Below are positions 39,572 to 51,434 of a stretch of 64,000 nucleotides of DNA, in pieces; within the stretch, counting starts at the first letter, position 1, and every line of letters starts with the position of its first letter. The position numbers and the translations under genes were made by a program. This stretch comes from Streptacidiphilus sp. P02-A3a (GTDB lineage Bacteria; Actinomycetota; Actinomycetes; Streptomycetales; Streptomycetaceae): assembly GCF_014084105.1 (NCBI RefSeq), contig NZ_CP048289.1, positions 6,829,922 through 6,893,921 of the forward strand, written 5' to 3'. The notes beneath the pieces are model-generated. The model saw nothing but the letters and a program-made list of their open reading frames with translations, did not search any database and was not told the origin of the DNA.

Positions 39572-40923
39572 TTGGACACCGTGTAGTCGGCGTTCCCGGC
39601 GGCCTGCACCAGCTCGCCCTGCCAGGCGGACAGGGCGGCGGTCAGGTCGCCCTTGCTGGTGGCGGCCGCGATGACGGTCTGCGCGTAGGAGTCGTCGAAC
39701 TGGCCCTCGAAGCGGATGTAGCTGAAGGTCGGCGACATCAGGTCGGCCTCCCGCTGCTCGACCGGGCACGGGTCCGAGGCGTAGAACGGGTCGGCCTTCT
39801 GGGCCGCGCACCACCGGGTGGCGACCGCGGTGTAGGCCGGGAGGGTCGGGGAGGCGACGATGCCCTTGGGGTCGGAGTCGGTGGTCAGCCAGGTGATCAT
39901 GTCGGCCGCGCCCTGGGTGTTCTTGCTGTGCGACGAGACGACCCACAGGCCGCCGCCCTCGGCTCCGGTGACCGGCGTGGTGGAGCCGGGCCAGGTCGGC
40001 ATCGGGTACGCGGCGATCTCGCCGTTCGGGAGCTTGTACGTGCCCTTGAAGCCGTAGGCGCCGAACCACGCGGCGGCCGGGTACATGAGGAACTTGTCCT
40101 TCGCGCCGACCTTGGCGGCGAAGGTGGTGTCCCACGGGCTGGTCGGGGAGACCGAGCCGTCCTCGACCAGCGGTTGCAGCAGCTTGGTGACCCGGGTGCA
40201 CGAGTCGGCCGACAGGTCGATGGTGATGTGCGTCGGGTCGGTCACCTGCCGGTCGGTGCAGCCCGAGCTGCCGAGGAAGGCGCCGTAGCCGTCGCGGTCG
40301 TTGATGTCGCCGACGAGGTAGCCGGGGTGCTGGGCGGCGACCTTCTCGCCGAGTGCCTGGTACTGCGCCATGGTGGTGGGGACGGTGTAGCCGAACTGCT
40401 TCATCAGCTTCTGGTTGACCCACAGCACCACCGGCGCGACGTCGTTGGGCAGGCAGTACGCCTGGCCGCCCCAGCTGCACCCGGCGACCGTGCCCTTGGC
40501 GTACCCGTCCCGGACCGACTGCGGTACCAGGTCGTTGAGCGGCGCGGCGAACCGCAACGGAGCGGCGGCCAACTGCGACACGTCCGACGGATTGCCGAGG
40601 AACACCACGTCCGGCCAGCCGGTGCCGGCCTTGTCGTCCAGCGCGATCTTCTGTGCCACCTGGCCGGCGGTGAAGCTGGTCAGGACGATGTTCATCTTCA
40701 CGTCCGGGTGTGCCGCCCGGTACGCCTCGACGGCCGGCTGGCGGGTGTCGTCGGTCCATACGGTCAAGGTGGCGGACGCGTCCGAGGTGACCTTCGCGCC
40801 CGTTTTCGCCCCGCTGCCGCAGGCGCTGAGCGTCAGCAGTACGACCGCCGCGCCGATCACCGCGGTCGAGCGAAGGGTCCTGCGCCGGTTGGTGGAGCTG
40901 GCATTGACAGGGTGGGGAGTCAT
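39568..40923 (-). CDS. Sugar-binding lipoprotein of CUT1 ABC transporter
   Basis: The 451-aa protein has a lipoprotein signal (TAVIGAAVVLLTLSAC lipobox) and family-1 binding-protein features: ATLTVWTDDTRQPAVEAYRA, WPDVVFLGNPSDVSQLA, LPNDVAPVVLWVNQKLMKQF and a closing region SYIRFEGQFDDSYAQTV. It binds an oligosaccharide or glycoside; the ligand is not readable. Several Cys pairs in the mature part suggest disulfides. It is the first gene of a six-gene minus-strand operon (binding protein, two permeases, AraC, PhyH, TIM barrel), driven from a promoter with a LacI-type operator. Confidence 0.88.
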   Translation of the reverse strand: MTPHPVNASSTNRRRTLRSTAVIGAAVVLLTLSACGSGAKTGAKVTSDASATLTVWTDDTRQPAVEAYRAAHPDVKMNIVLTSFTAGQVAQKIALDDKAGTGWPDVVFLGNPSDVSQLAAAPLRFAAPLNDLVPQSVRDGYAKGTVAGCSWGGQAYCLPNDVAPVVLWVNQKLMKQFGYTVPTTMAQYQALGEKVAAQHPGYLVGDINDRDGYGAFLGSSGCTDRQVTDPTHITIDLSADSCTRVTKLLQPLVEDGSVSPTSPWDTTFAAKVGAKDKFLMYPAAAWFGAYGFKGTYKLPNGEIAAYPMPTWPGSTTPVTGAEGGGLWVVSSHSKNTQGAADMITWLTTDSDPKGIVASPTLPAYTAVATRWCAAQKADPFYASDPCPVEQREADLMSPTFSYIRFEGQFDDSYAQTVIAAATSKGDLTAALSAWQGELVQAAGNADYTVSK

Positions 40924-41017
40924 GGGTGCCGGTCCTTTCGAGGGCTCTCGGGCGAGCGCTCAGTGGTGTCGTCGCTGCGGGTGGGCCGCGGAATCCTCAC
41001 TGGGTCGCCCCATGGGG

Positions 41018-41047
41018 AGTGTTCCCGGGAACAAATATGACTGTCAA
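41018..41047 (-). promoter_or_regulatory. Promoter of the sugar transporter operon with perfect LacI-type operator (O3)
   Basis: On the minus strand TTGACA (41047-41042), 18 bases, AACACT (41023-41018). The exact palindrome TGTTCCCGGGAACA (41020-41033) overlaps the spacer and -10. Hexamers and spacing are identical to the beta-helix gene promoter at 34734. Confidence 0.75.
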
Positions 41048-41189
41048 GGGATGCGGGGGATCTCGACGCAACACCGTTACCTCGGGTGTTCGGAGGAGGT
41101 CGCCGATCCGAGCGGGGTGATGGCACAGGTAGGAGCCCCATGGCGGACGTTTCGGGCATCGGCGAGGCGAGCCCCCGCGACACGGAGGC

Positions 41190-41217
41190 TTGACCGAGTC
41201 AATGTTCCCGGTATCAT
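41190..41217 (+). promoter_or_regulatory. lacI-family gene promoter with imperfect operator (O4)
   Basis: TTGACC (41190-41195), 16 bases, TATCAT (41212-41217). ATGTTCCCGGTATCAT (41202-41217) matches the operator in six of eight symmetric pairs and covers the spacer and -10, fitting autoregulation by the gene that starts at 41281. Confidence 0.65.
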
Positions 41218-41280
41218 TTTTGCGGCGGGGCAGAATGGTCCCGAGTCAGACCGTGCCCGACCACCGGGGAGGACCGCTCC

Positions 41281-42327
41281 ATGCCACGAACGCCAGCGCC
41301 CATCGACGACGCCGAGGCCGGCGGCCGCGGCGCGATCATGGTCGACGTCGCTCGCCTGGCCGGAGTGTCCAAGCAGACCGTGTCCCGGGTGTTCAACGAC
41401 AGCCCGAGCGTGCGACCGGAGACCCGGCAGAAGGTGCTGGCGGCGGCCGCCGCACTGGGCTACCAGCCCAATCCCTCGGCGCGGGCCCTGGCCACCGGAC
41501 GCACCCGCACTCTCGGGGTGATCACCTCCGACGCCACCAGCTACGGCCCGGCCGCCACACTCCAGGCGATCAGCATGGCCGCCCGGGACGCCGGCTACTT
41601 CGTCAGCGCGACGCCGCTGCGCGCGATGGACCGGGCCGCGGTCATCGACAGCGTCCAACGGCTGGTCAGCCAGTCGGTCGACGGGATCATCACCATCGCG
41701 TCCCAGACCTCCGTCGCCCGGGGTCTGGCCGACTCCTCGCACAAGGTACCGCTGGTGACCCTGGACATGACCTTCGACGAGTTCGTCCCGGTGGTCACCG
41801 TGGACGAGGAGCTCGGCGCGCGTCAGGCCGTCGAACACCTGCTGCACCTGGGACACCGCACGGTCTGGCACATCGGCGGGCCACCGGACTCGATCGCGGC
41901 CGAGGGCCGCGCGACGGGCTGGCGGGCCGCGCTGCGGGCCGCCGGTGTCCCGGTCCCGCGGATGCACAGCGGCGACTGGAGCGCCGCCTCCGGGTACGCG
42001 ACGGGCCGCGAGCTGGCCCGGAACCCCGAGGTCACCGCGGTCTTCGCGGCCAACGACCAGATGGCGATGGGCGTCCTGCGCGCCATGTACGAGGCCGGAC
42101 GCCGAGTCCCGGCGGACGTCAGCGTCATCGGCTCCGACGACATCCCCGAAGCCGCCTTCGCCATCCCGCCGTTGACGACCATACGGCACAACTTCGCGGA
42201 GATCGGCCGACGCTGCCTGGCACTGATGCTGGAGCAGCTCGAACACTCCCCGCGCTCCTGGACCCGTTCCGTGGTCGAGTCGGAACTCGTCGTACGCGGT
42301 AGCAGCGGTCCCCCCGCCACGCGCTGA
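41281..42327 (+). CDS. LacI-family transcriptional repressor of the sugar locus
   Basis: The 348-aa protein has the LacI helix-turn-helix and hinge helix (MVDVARLAGVSKQTVSRVFN, NPSARALATGRTRTLGV) after a ~19-residue extension, then a periplasmic-binding-protein-like sensor domain ending VIGSDDIPEAAFAIPPLTTI. The palindromes at 34736, 34885, 41020 and 41202 are of the size and symmetry such repressors bind (central CpG), so it probably controls the beta-helix gene, the transporter operon and itself. It is 51 bases upstream of lacZ and probably cotranscribed with it. Confidence 0.9.
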   Translation: MPRTPAPIDDAEAGGRGAIMVDVARLAGVSKQTVSRVFNDSPSVRPETRQKVLAAAAALGYQPNPSARALATGRTRTLGVITSDATSYGPAATLQAISMAARDAGYFVSATPLRAMDRAAVIDSVQRLVSQSVDGIITIASQTSVARGLADSSHKVPLVTLDMTFDEFVPVVTVDEELGARQAVEHLLHLGHRTVWHIGGPPDSIAAEGRATGWRAALRAAGVPVPRMHSGDWSAASGYATGRELARNPEVTAVFAANDQMAMGVLRAMYEAGRRVPADVSVIGSDDIPEAAFAIPPLTTIRHNFAEIGRRCLALMLEQLEHSPRSWTRSVVESELVVRGSSGPPATR

Positions 42328-45333
<3,006 letters not shown>

Positions 45334-45336
45334 CCC

Positions 45337-45383
45337 GACTCCGCCGCTGACCTTCGACACCGTGGTCGGTCAGCGGCGGAGTC
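45337..45383 (+). terminator. Strong hairpin terminator after lacZ
   Basis: GACTCCGCCGCTGACC (45337-45352) and its exact complement (45368-45383) form a 16-bp stem with a 15-base loop, starting four bases after the stop. Confidence 0.75.
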
Positions 45384-45515
45384 CCCGAGCCGGTACAGCA
45401 GGCGACGGCCGCTGCGGGCGATCTTCGGACGGTGTTAAGCCCAGCTCCACCCGATGTGCTGAATCTCCGCAATACGTTGAGGGCCCCGTTCACGCGCCCT
45501 TGGAGGTACCGAGCC

Positions 45516-47741
45516 ATGTCCAGTTTTTCCCGCCGCGGGTTCATCGGAGCGGCAGCCGCGATCACCGGCGCCGCCGCAGTCGGGACCGGAGCGCAGTCCG
45601 CTGAGGCCGCGGAGACCGGCGCGGTCCCGAACGCCGCCTCAGCCGCCGCGAAGACCTCGTCCGCCAAGCTCCACGGGGACCTTCGGGACATCAAGCGGGT
45701 GGTGATCCTCATGCAGGAGAACCGCAGCTTCGACCACTACTTCGGTTCGCTGCGCGGCGTCCGGGGCTTCGCGGACCGCTCCACGATCAAGCTGCCCGGC
45801 GGCCTGTCCGTGTTCCAGCAGCCCACCTCGGCCCCCGGCCAGCCGGTCACCGCGACGCAGTACCCGTGGCACCTGAGCGCCGCGCCGGCCACGGCCTACC
45901 CGGCCGGGCAGCAGCCGCCCAGCTCGGAGGTCGGGGCGCAGAACTCGCACGGCACCGACCACAGTTGGGCGAGCCAGCACGGTGCCTGGTACGGCGGGCT
46001 GATGAACGCCTGGTACTACGCCAAGGGCGGCCCGCAGACCCTGGGCTACCTGAACCGGTCGGACCTGCCGTTCCACTACGCGCTGGCCGATGCGTACACC
46101 ATCGGCGACGCCTACCACTGCTCGGTGCTCAGCGCGACCGGCCCGAACCGCACCTACCACTGGAGCGGCACGATCGACGCCCAGAAGAAGTACAGCGGTT
46201 TCACCGCGTACGACGGCGGCGACGAACTCGGCGAGAACCTGCTGTGGCAGTCCTACGCGGAGACGCTGCAGACCGCCGGGGTCAGCTGGAAGGTCTACCA
46301 GGGCACCGACAACTACGGCGACAACGCGCTCCAGTACTTCAAGAACTTCGCCCAGTACGACCCGTCGCAGGGCGGCACCGCCGCGCCCGGCAACGTCCTG
46401 TACGACAACGGCGTGGCCACTGTGCCGGAGCCGAACGACTACGAGACCGGCAACGCCGACAACCTGGCCCTGGCGATCAAGAAGGACGTGCTGGCCGGCA
46501 CGCTGCCGAAGGTGTCCTGGGTGGTCACCAACCAGCAGTACTCCGAGCACCCGGACGGCGCTCCGACCGACGGCGCCTACTACGTGCACCAGGTGCTCCA
46601 GGCGCTCAACGCCGACCCGGACGTCTTCAACTCGACGCTGGTCATCATCAACTTCGACGAGAACGACGGCGGCTTCGACCACGTCCCGCCGCCGGTGCCC
46701 GCCCCCGGCGAGACGGACGAGTTCGTCAGCGGCACCGACCTGACCTCGTACGGCCTCACCGCGCCCGCGCCGGTCGGTCTCGGCTTCCGGGTTCCGCTGC
46801 TGCTGATCTCGCCGTGGACCCGCGGCGGTTGGGTCACCTCGGAGGTCTCCGACCACACCTCGGTGCTCCAGTTCCTGGAGAAGTGGACCGGCGCGTTCGG
46901 CAAGCCGGCGATCAGCCCCAACATCAGCTCCTGGCGCCGCCGGGTCTGCGGCGACCTCACCGACGCCTTCGACTTCAGCAAGCCGGTGTACGGCCTGCCG
47001 CACCTGCCCGACCTCGCCCCCATCGGTGAGCCGCAGAGCTACTCCCCGCCGGTCACCACCAACGCGCTGCCCACGCAGGAGCCGGGTGTCAAGCGGGCCC
47101 GCGCGCTGCCGTACCAGCCGAACGCGAACCTCGTCGGCTTCACCACCGGCGGTGGATCGGCCACGGCGGACCTGGCCTTCAGCAACAACAGCCCGCACGC
47201 CAGGAAGGCGAGCCACTTCTCGGTCTACAACAACCTGGCCGGGACCCCGTCGCTCACCGAGTACCCGGCGAAGTTCCCCGGCCAGTACACGGTCGACCCG
47301 ACGCACTCGCGTGCGAACCCGACCGTCGCCGGGATCGCCCCGGTCGGCGCGGCCGAGGGCGACACCGCGTACGACGTCACCGTCACCGGACCGAACCGGT
47401 TCCTGCGGCACTTCACCGGCGACATCGACGCCGCGGGCCGGACCGCGCAGGTGGAAGCGCGCTACGTCGGGGACGACCGCGGCTCCAAGCCGAAGCTCGT
47501 GCTGACCTTGACCAACGACGGCGACCACCCGGTGACCTTCACCGTCGTGTCGAACCAGTACCTCGACCAGCGCCCGGCGAGCTACCGCGTCGCCGCGCAC
47601 GGCCGCACCACCCACACGGTCGACCCGCTGCACCGCAGCGAGGGCTGGTACGACCTGTCCGTGACGCTGAGCACCGACAGCAGCTGGTCGCGCCACTACG
47701 TCGGCCACCTGGAGGACGGCTCCGACAGCGTCACCGGCTGA
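45516..47741 (+). CDS. Phospholipase C-type phosphoesterase with C-terminal PLC domain
   Basis: The 741-aa protein has a Tat signal (SRRGFIGAAAAITG), then the phosphoesterase family (PF04185) with VVILMQENRSFDHYFG, a Thr/His cluster GAQNSHGTDHSWASQH, ADAYTIGDAYHCSVLSATGP and a late FDENDGGFDHVPPP. The last ~170 residues (LVGFTTGGGSATADLAFSNN and following) match the C-terminal domain found in non-haemolytic phosphocholine-preferring PLCs. It probably cleaves phospholipids outside the cell, releasing phosphate esters. Upstream CGTTCACGCGCC resembles half of a PHO box. ATG 45516 has GGAGG. A second PLC lies at 49941. Confidence 0.9.
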   Translation: MSSFSRRGFIGAAAAITGAAAVGTGAQSAEAAETGAVPNAASAAAKTSSAKLHGDLRDIKRVVILMQENRSFDHYFGSLRGVRGFADRSTIKLPGGLSVFQQPTSAPGQPVTATQYPWHLSAAPATAYPAGQQPPSSEVGAQNSHGTDHSWASQHGAWYGGLMNAWYYAKGGPQTLGYLNRSDLPFHYALADAYTIGDAYHCSVLSATGPNRTYHWSGTIDAQKKYSGFTAYDGGDELGENLLWQSYAETLQTAGVSWKVYQGTDNYGDNALQYFKNFAQYDPSQGGTAAPGNVLYDNGVATVPEPNDYETGNADNLALAIKKDVLAGTLPKVSWVVTNQQYSEHPDGAPTDGAYYVHQVLQALNADPDVFNSTLVIINFDENDGGFDHVPPPVPAPGETDEFVSGTDLTSYGLTAPAPVGLGFRVPLLLISPWTRGGWVTSEVSDHTSVLQFLEKWTGAFGKPAISPNISSWRRRVCGDLTDAFDFSKPVYGLPHLPDLAPIGEPQSYSPPVTTNALPTQEPGVKRARALPYQPNANLVGFTTGGGSATADLAFSNNSPHARKASHFSVYNNLAGTPSLTEYPAKFPGQYTVDPTHSRANPTVAGIAPVGAAEGDTAYDVTVTGPNRFLRHFTGDIDAAGRTAQVEARYVGDDRGSKPKLVLTLTNDGDHPVTFTVVSNQYLDQRPASYRVAAHGRTTHTVDPLHRSEGWYDLSVTLSTDSSWSRHYVGHLEDGSDSVTG

Positions 47742-47764
47742 CCCCGCGTCAGACAAGCCCGACC

Positions 47765-47795
47765 GGACCCCGGCCGTCACCGACCGCCGGGGTCC
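47765..47795 (+). terminator. Hairpin terminator after the first phospholipase gene
   Basis: GGACCCCGGC (47765-47774) and GCCGGGGTCC (47786-47795) form a perfect 10-bp stem, 24 bases after the stop. Confidence 0.65.
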
Positions 47796-47953
47796 ACCGC
47801 TGCCCCCAACCACACCCCTGTCGACGGCGAAGCTGTTGCCTCGGCGGCGCGGACGTGAACGTTCCGCCAACGGCGCGGTAAACGTTGCCCGGAACGACTT
47901 TCGGCCATCGACAAGCGAATTGTCCAGAGGCGACGATCACCAGGTCAGCTCAA

Positions 47954-47967
47954 CTTGTCTAGACAAG
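47954..47967. promoter_or_regulatory. Palindromic operator overlapping the ribosome site (GntR/HutC type)
   Basis: CTTGTCTAGACAAG is a perfect 14-bp palindrome with a GTCTAGAC core, the core seen in sites of HutC-subfamily GntR regulators such as DasR (TGGTCTAGACCA). Its right arm overlaps the AAGGAG ribosome site (47965-47970) of the TTG-started gene that follows. Confidence 0.55.
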
Positions 47968-47977
47968 GAGTCCGGTC

Positions 47978-49906
47978 TTGGCCATACAGCTGCCCAAGGT
48001 GCGGCGCCGCTCGCGCACCGGTCTGGCCGCCGTACTGGCGCTGCTGGTGCTGGCGGCACTCGGCAGCGCGAGTGCTCGCGCCGCCACATCCGCGCCCCAC
48101 ACCACCGCCACCGCCGCGGTCGCCGCCGCCACCCCGCCCGGGGCCGTCGGCACCCTGTCCGCCTCGTCGGCCTCGGTCCTGCAGGGCCAGCCGATCACCT
48201 TCGACTACAGCCTCCCCGCCTCCGCCGTGCAGGCGGACAACTGGATCGGGATCTACGCCGACCCCGGTTGCGGCCCGGTCAACCAGGTGGAGGACTGCGC
48301 CTCCACCGCGTACAACTGGGTGACCAACGGCTCGGGGACGTCGAGCTTCAGCACCTCCGCCCTGGCGCCGGGGAGCTACATCGCGTACTTCCTCTACGAC
48401 AACGGCTACACCTGGCTCGCGCAGCCGGTCCCGTTCACCGTCGCCGCCGCGCCGGGAACGCTCTCGGTGCGGAACTCCGTGGTCACCCAGGGCCAGTCGG
48501 TCACGTTCGACTACAGCATCCCGGCCGCCAAGGTCCTGTCCAACAACTGGATCGGCCTGTACGGAAACCCGGGCAACGGCCCGGTCAACCAGGCGTACGT
48601 GGGCTCCTCCACCAGCTACAACTGGGTCGCCAACGCCTCCGGCAGCTCCACCTTCAGCACGGCGCACCTGGCGCCGGGGAAGTACGTCGCGTACTTCCTC
48701 TACGACAACGGCTACACCTGGCTGGCCAGCCCGGTCACCTTCACGGTGCAGGCGGCCGCGCCGCCCGGGACGCTGACCGCGGAGGAGAGCACGGTCCGAC
48801 AGGGGCAGCAGATCACCTTCGACTACAGCGTCCCGGCCGCCCAGGTGCAGTCCGAGAACTGGGTCGGGCTGTACTCGAACCCCGGCTGCGGGCCGGTGAA
48901 CCAGGTGTCCGTCTGCGGTTCCACCACCTACAACTGGGTGACCAACGGCTCGGGCTCGACCACCTTCAGCACCGGCAGCCTGGCGCCGGGGAACTACATC
49001 GCGTACTTCCTCTACGACAACGGCTACACCTGGCTGGCCGACCCGGTCACCTTCACCGTGACCGCCGTGCCGCCGGTCGCCCCGCCCACCTACAAGACCG
49101 CGTTCGGAACCGGTCTGGGCGACCCGCAGGGGATCGCCGTCGACGCCAAGAACAACGTCTGGGTCACCGACAACGGCCGGAACCGCTACCAGGAGTACTC
49201 CGCGAAGGGCAAGCTGCTCCGCAGCTTCAGCCGGTCGGGTGACGGTCGGCTGAACGGCCCGACCGCGATCGCGCTGGACCAGGTCGGCAACGTCTACGTC
49301 GCCGACACCGGGGACAACCGGGTGGTGGAGTACACCGCCAAGGGCGCGTTCGTGCGCGCGTACACCACCGCCGGCGGGACCGCGCTGAGCCGTCCGCAGG
49401 GCGTGGCCGTGGACGCTGCCGGCGACCTGTTCGTCAGCGACACCGGCAACAGCCGGGTCCTGGAGTTCGGACCCACCGGTGCCTACCTGAAGGCGCTGAC
49501 CTCGGGCCTGGGCCGACCGGAGGGCCTGTCCCTGGACAAGTCCGGTGACCTCTACGTCGCCGACGCCGGACTCGCCGACTCGGGCCCGGACCAGGTGATC
49601 GCGTTCTCGCCGTCCGGTGCCGTGCTGGACCGGATCGGCGGCAGCACCAGCAGCGACCTCGGCGGCCTGTCGAACCCCAGTGACGTCGCCGTCGACGCCT
49701 CGGGGCACCTCTTCGTCACCGAGCCCGACTTCAACATGGCCATGGAGTTCGATACCGACGGCCCGTACCTGAACGAGTTCGGGGCGGTCGGCCCCGGCGA
49801 ACTGGCCAACGCGGTGGCAGTCGCCGTCGCCCCCGACGGCCAGGTCTACGTCGCCGACAGCGGCAACAGCCGCGTCGTCGAGTTCACCCCCGCCCCCGCC
49901 GGCTGA
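47978..49906 (+). CDS. Secreted protein with three Ig-like repeats and an NHL-type propeller
   Basis: The 642-aa protein has a signal peptide (LAAVLALLVLAALGSASARA). Residues ~55-365 are three closely similar ~100-aa repeats, each with GQ(S/P/Q)(I/V)TFDYS, NWIG(I/L)Y, YNWV.N.SG and AYFLYDNGYTWLA; the NWIGLY-to-FTV layout is like the beta-sandwich domains found beside bacterial phosphoesterases. Residues ~370-640 hold NHL repeats (VYVADTGDNRVVEY, LFVSDTGNSRVLEF, VYVADSGNSRVVEF), forming a six-bladed propeller. It probably binds a surface or ligand rather than catalysing. TTG 47978 has AAGGAG; it precedes a PLC gene by 34 bases and is probably in one operon. Confidence 0.75.
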   Translation: MAIQLPKVRRRSRTGLAAVLALLVLAALGSASARAATSAPHTTATAAVAAATPPGAVGTLSASSASVLQGQPITFDYSLPASAVQADNWIGIYADPGCGPVNQVEDCASTAYNWVTNGSGTSSFSTSALAPGSYIAYFLYDNGYTWLAQPVPFTVAAAPGTLSVRNSVVTQGQSVTFDYSIPAAKVLSNNWIGLYGNPGNGPVNQAYVGSSTSYNWVANASGSSTFSTAHLAPGKYVAYFLYDNGYTWLASPVTFTVQAAAPPGTLTAEESTVRQGQQITFDYSVPAAQVQSENWVGLYSNPGCGPVNQVSVCGSTTYNWVTNGSGSTTFSTGSLAPGNYIAYFLYDNGYTWLADPVTFTVTAVPPVAPPTYKTAFGTGLGDPQGIAVDAKNNVWVTDNGRNRYQEYSAKGKLLRSFSRSGDGRLNGPTAIALDQVGNVYVADTGDNRVVEYTAKGAFVRAYTTAGGTALSRPQGVAVDAAGDLFVSDTGNSRVLEFGPTGAYLKALTSGLGRPEGLSLDKSGDLYVADAGLADSGPDQVIAFSPSGAVLDRIGGSTSSDLGGLSNPSDVAVDASGHLFVTEPDFNMAMEFDTDGPYLNEFGAVGPGELANAVAVAVAPDGQVYVADSGNSRVVEFTPAPAG

Positions 49907-49940
49907 TCCGCCGCCAGCACCTCCCCCCAGAAGGACTTTG

Positions 49941-51356
49941 ATGGACCTCTCGATCTCCCGCCGCCGACTCCTCGGCTCCGGCGCGGCGGCAGCGGCGGCA
50001 GCGGCGTCGCTGGCCCTCCCGACGAACGTGCGCAAGGCGCTCGCCGCGACCGGCGGACAGGCCCGCAAGGGCCGCCTCTCCGACATCGAGCACGTGGTCA
50101 TCCTGATGCAGGAGAACCGCAGCTTCGACCAGTACTTCGGCACCATGCCCGGGGTGCGCGGCTTCACCGACCCCAAGGCCATGAAGCTGCCGAACGGCAA
50201 CTCCGTGTTCCAGCAGCCCTACGCCTCGCACACGGACGGCTACCTGCTGCCCTTCCACATGGACACCACCACCACCAACGCCGCGGCCACGCCCGGCCTG
50301 TCGCACAACTGGCCGACCCAGCACCAGGCCTGGAACAACGGCGCGATGGACCAGTGGGTCGACGCCAAGGGCGCGATGACCATGGGCCACTTCACCCAGG
50401 CCGACATCCCGTTCCACTGGGCCCTGGCCGAGGCCTTCACCGTCTGCGACAACTACCACTGCTCGGTGCTGGGCCCGACCAACCCCAACCGGCTCTACAT
50501 GTGGACCGGCATGATCGACCCCCGCGGCACCGGCGGCGGCCCGATAACCGACAACACCCCCGCGTACAACAACCCGATCCTCAGCTACACCACCTACCCG
50601 GAACGGCTCACCGCGGCCGGTGTCTCCTGGCAGGTGTACCAGGAGGAGGACAACTACGACGACAACGCCCTCGCCTGGTTCAAGCAGTACGCCGACGCAC
50701 CGGCCGGGTCCCCGCTCGCCAAGGGCGGCATGACGCACAAGTCGGCCGGCTGGTTCGAGTACGACGCCAAGCACGACCGGCTGCCGCAGGTCTCCTGGCT
50801 GGTCGCCCCGTCGACGCAGTCCGAGCACCCGGACTGGACCCCGGCCGGTGGCGCCGAGTACATCTCGTCCAAGCTGAACGCGATCGCCGCCAATCCCGAC
50901 GTCTGGGCGAAGACGCTGTTCATCCTGACCTACGACGAGAACGACGGCTACTTCGACCACGCGCTGCCGCCGACCCCGCCCGCCGGGACCCCGGACGAGT
51001 TCATCGACGGCGTGCCGATCGGCGCCGGGTTCCGGGTGCCGACGATCGTCGTCTCGCCCTGGTCGGCCGGTGGCCACGTCGACTCCACGGTCATGGACCA
51101 CACCTCGTTGATCCGGATCCTGGAGCGCCGCTTCGGCGTGAAGGAGCCCAACATCAGCGCCTACCGCCGGTCCACCATGGGCGACTTCACCTCCTCGCTG
51201 CAGTTCGGCGGGAACCCGGCCCGCTTCCCCAAGGGCAACCCGCAGCTTCAGGCGGCGACCATCGCCCAGGAGTTCCTGACCACCCAGCAGGAGGTGGCCA
51301 AGAACCCCAGCCCGCAGGTGCCCAGCGGAGCCCAGAGCATGCCCACCCAGGGCTGA
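49941..51356 (+). CDS. Phospholipase C-type phosphoesterase, short form
   Basis: The 471-aa protein has a Tat signal (SRRRLLGSGAAAAAAAAS) and the PF04185 motifs HVVILMQENRSFDQYFG, LSHNWPTQHQAWNNG, FTVCDNYHCSVLGPTNPN and LTYDENDGYFDHALPP. It lacks the C-terminal PLC domain present in the 45516 protein. It is homologous to that protein but clearly diverged, so they probably prefer different phosphoester substrates. ATG 49941 (AGAAGGA upstream) is taken; TTG 49938 is an alternative. It is cotranscribed with the NHL/triple-repeat protein. Confidence 0.9.
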   Translation: MDLSISRRRLLGSGAAAAAAAASLALPTNVRKALAATGGQARKGRLSDIEHVVILMQENRSFDQYFGTMPGVRGFTDPKAMKLPNGNSVFQQPYASHTDGYLLPFHMDTTTTNAAATPGLSHNWPTQHQAWNNGAMDQWVDAKGAMTMGHFTQADIPFHWALAEAFTVCDNYHCSVLGPTNPNRLYMWTGMIDPRGTGGGPITDNTPAYNNPILSYTTYPERLTAAGVSWQVYQEEDNYDDNALAWFKQYADAPAGSPLAKGGMTHKSAGWFEYDAKHDRLPQVSWLVAPSTQSEHPDWTPAGGAEYISSKLNAIAANPDVWAKTLFILTYDENDGYFDHALPPTPPAGTPDEFIDGVPIGAGFRVPTIVVSPWSAGGHVDSTVMDHTSLIRILERRFGVKEPNISAYRRSTMGDFTSSLQFGGNPARFPKGNPQLQAATIAQEFLTTQQEVAKNPSPQVPSGAQSMPTQG

Positions 51357-51362
51357 CCCCCG

Positions 51363-51417
51363 GGCCCGGCCGCCCCTCCCGAGGCCGCCACCGGCCCCGA
51401 GGAGGGGCGGCCGGGCC
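51363..51417. terminator. Bidirectional terminator between phospholipase and exporter genes
   Basis: GGCCCGGCCGCCCCTCC (51363-51379) and its exact complement (51401-51417) form a 17-bp stem with a 21-base loop, midway between two convergent stops. Confidence 0.75.
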
Positions 51418-51434
51418 TCCTCCGCGACGGTCCG

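Noticed and set aside
45500..45515. PHO box upstream of the first phospholipase
   Set aside because: Only one 11-bp unit near 45490-45500 (GTTCACGCGCC) fits; the neighbouring direct repeat unit is poor, so a PhoP site is not supported.
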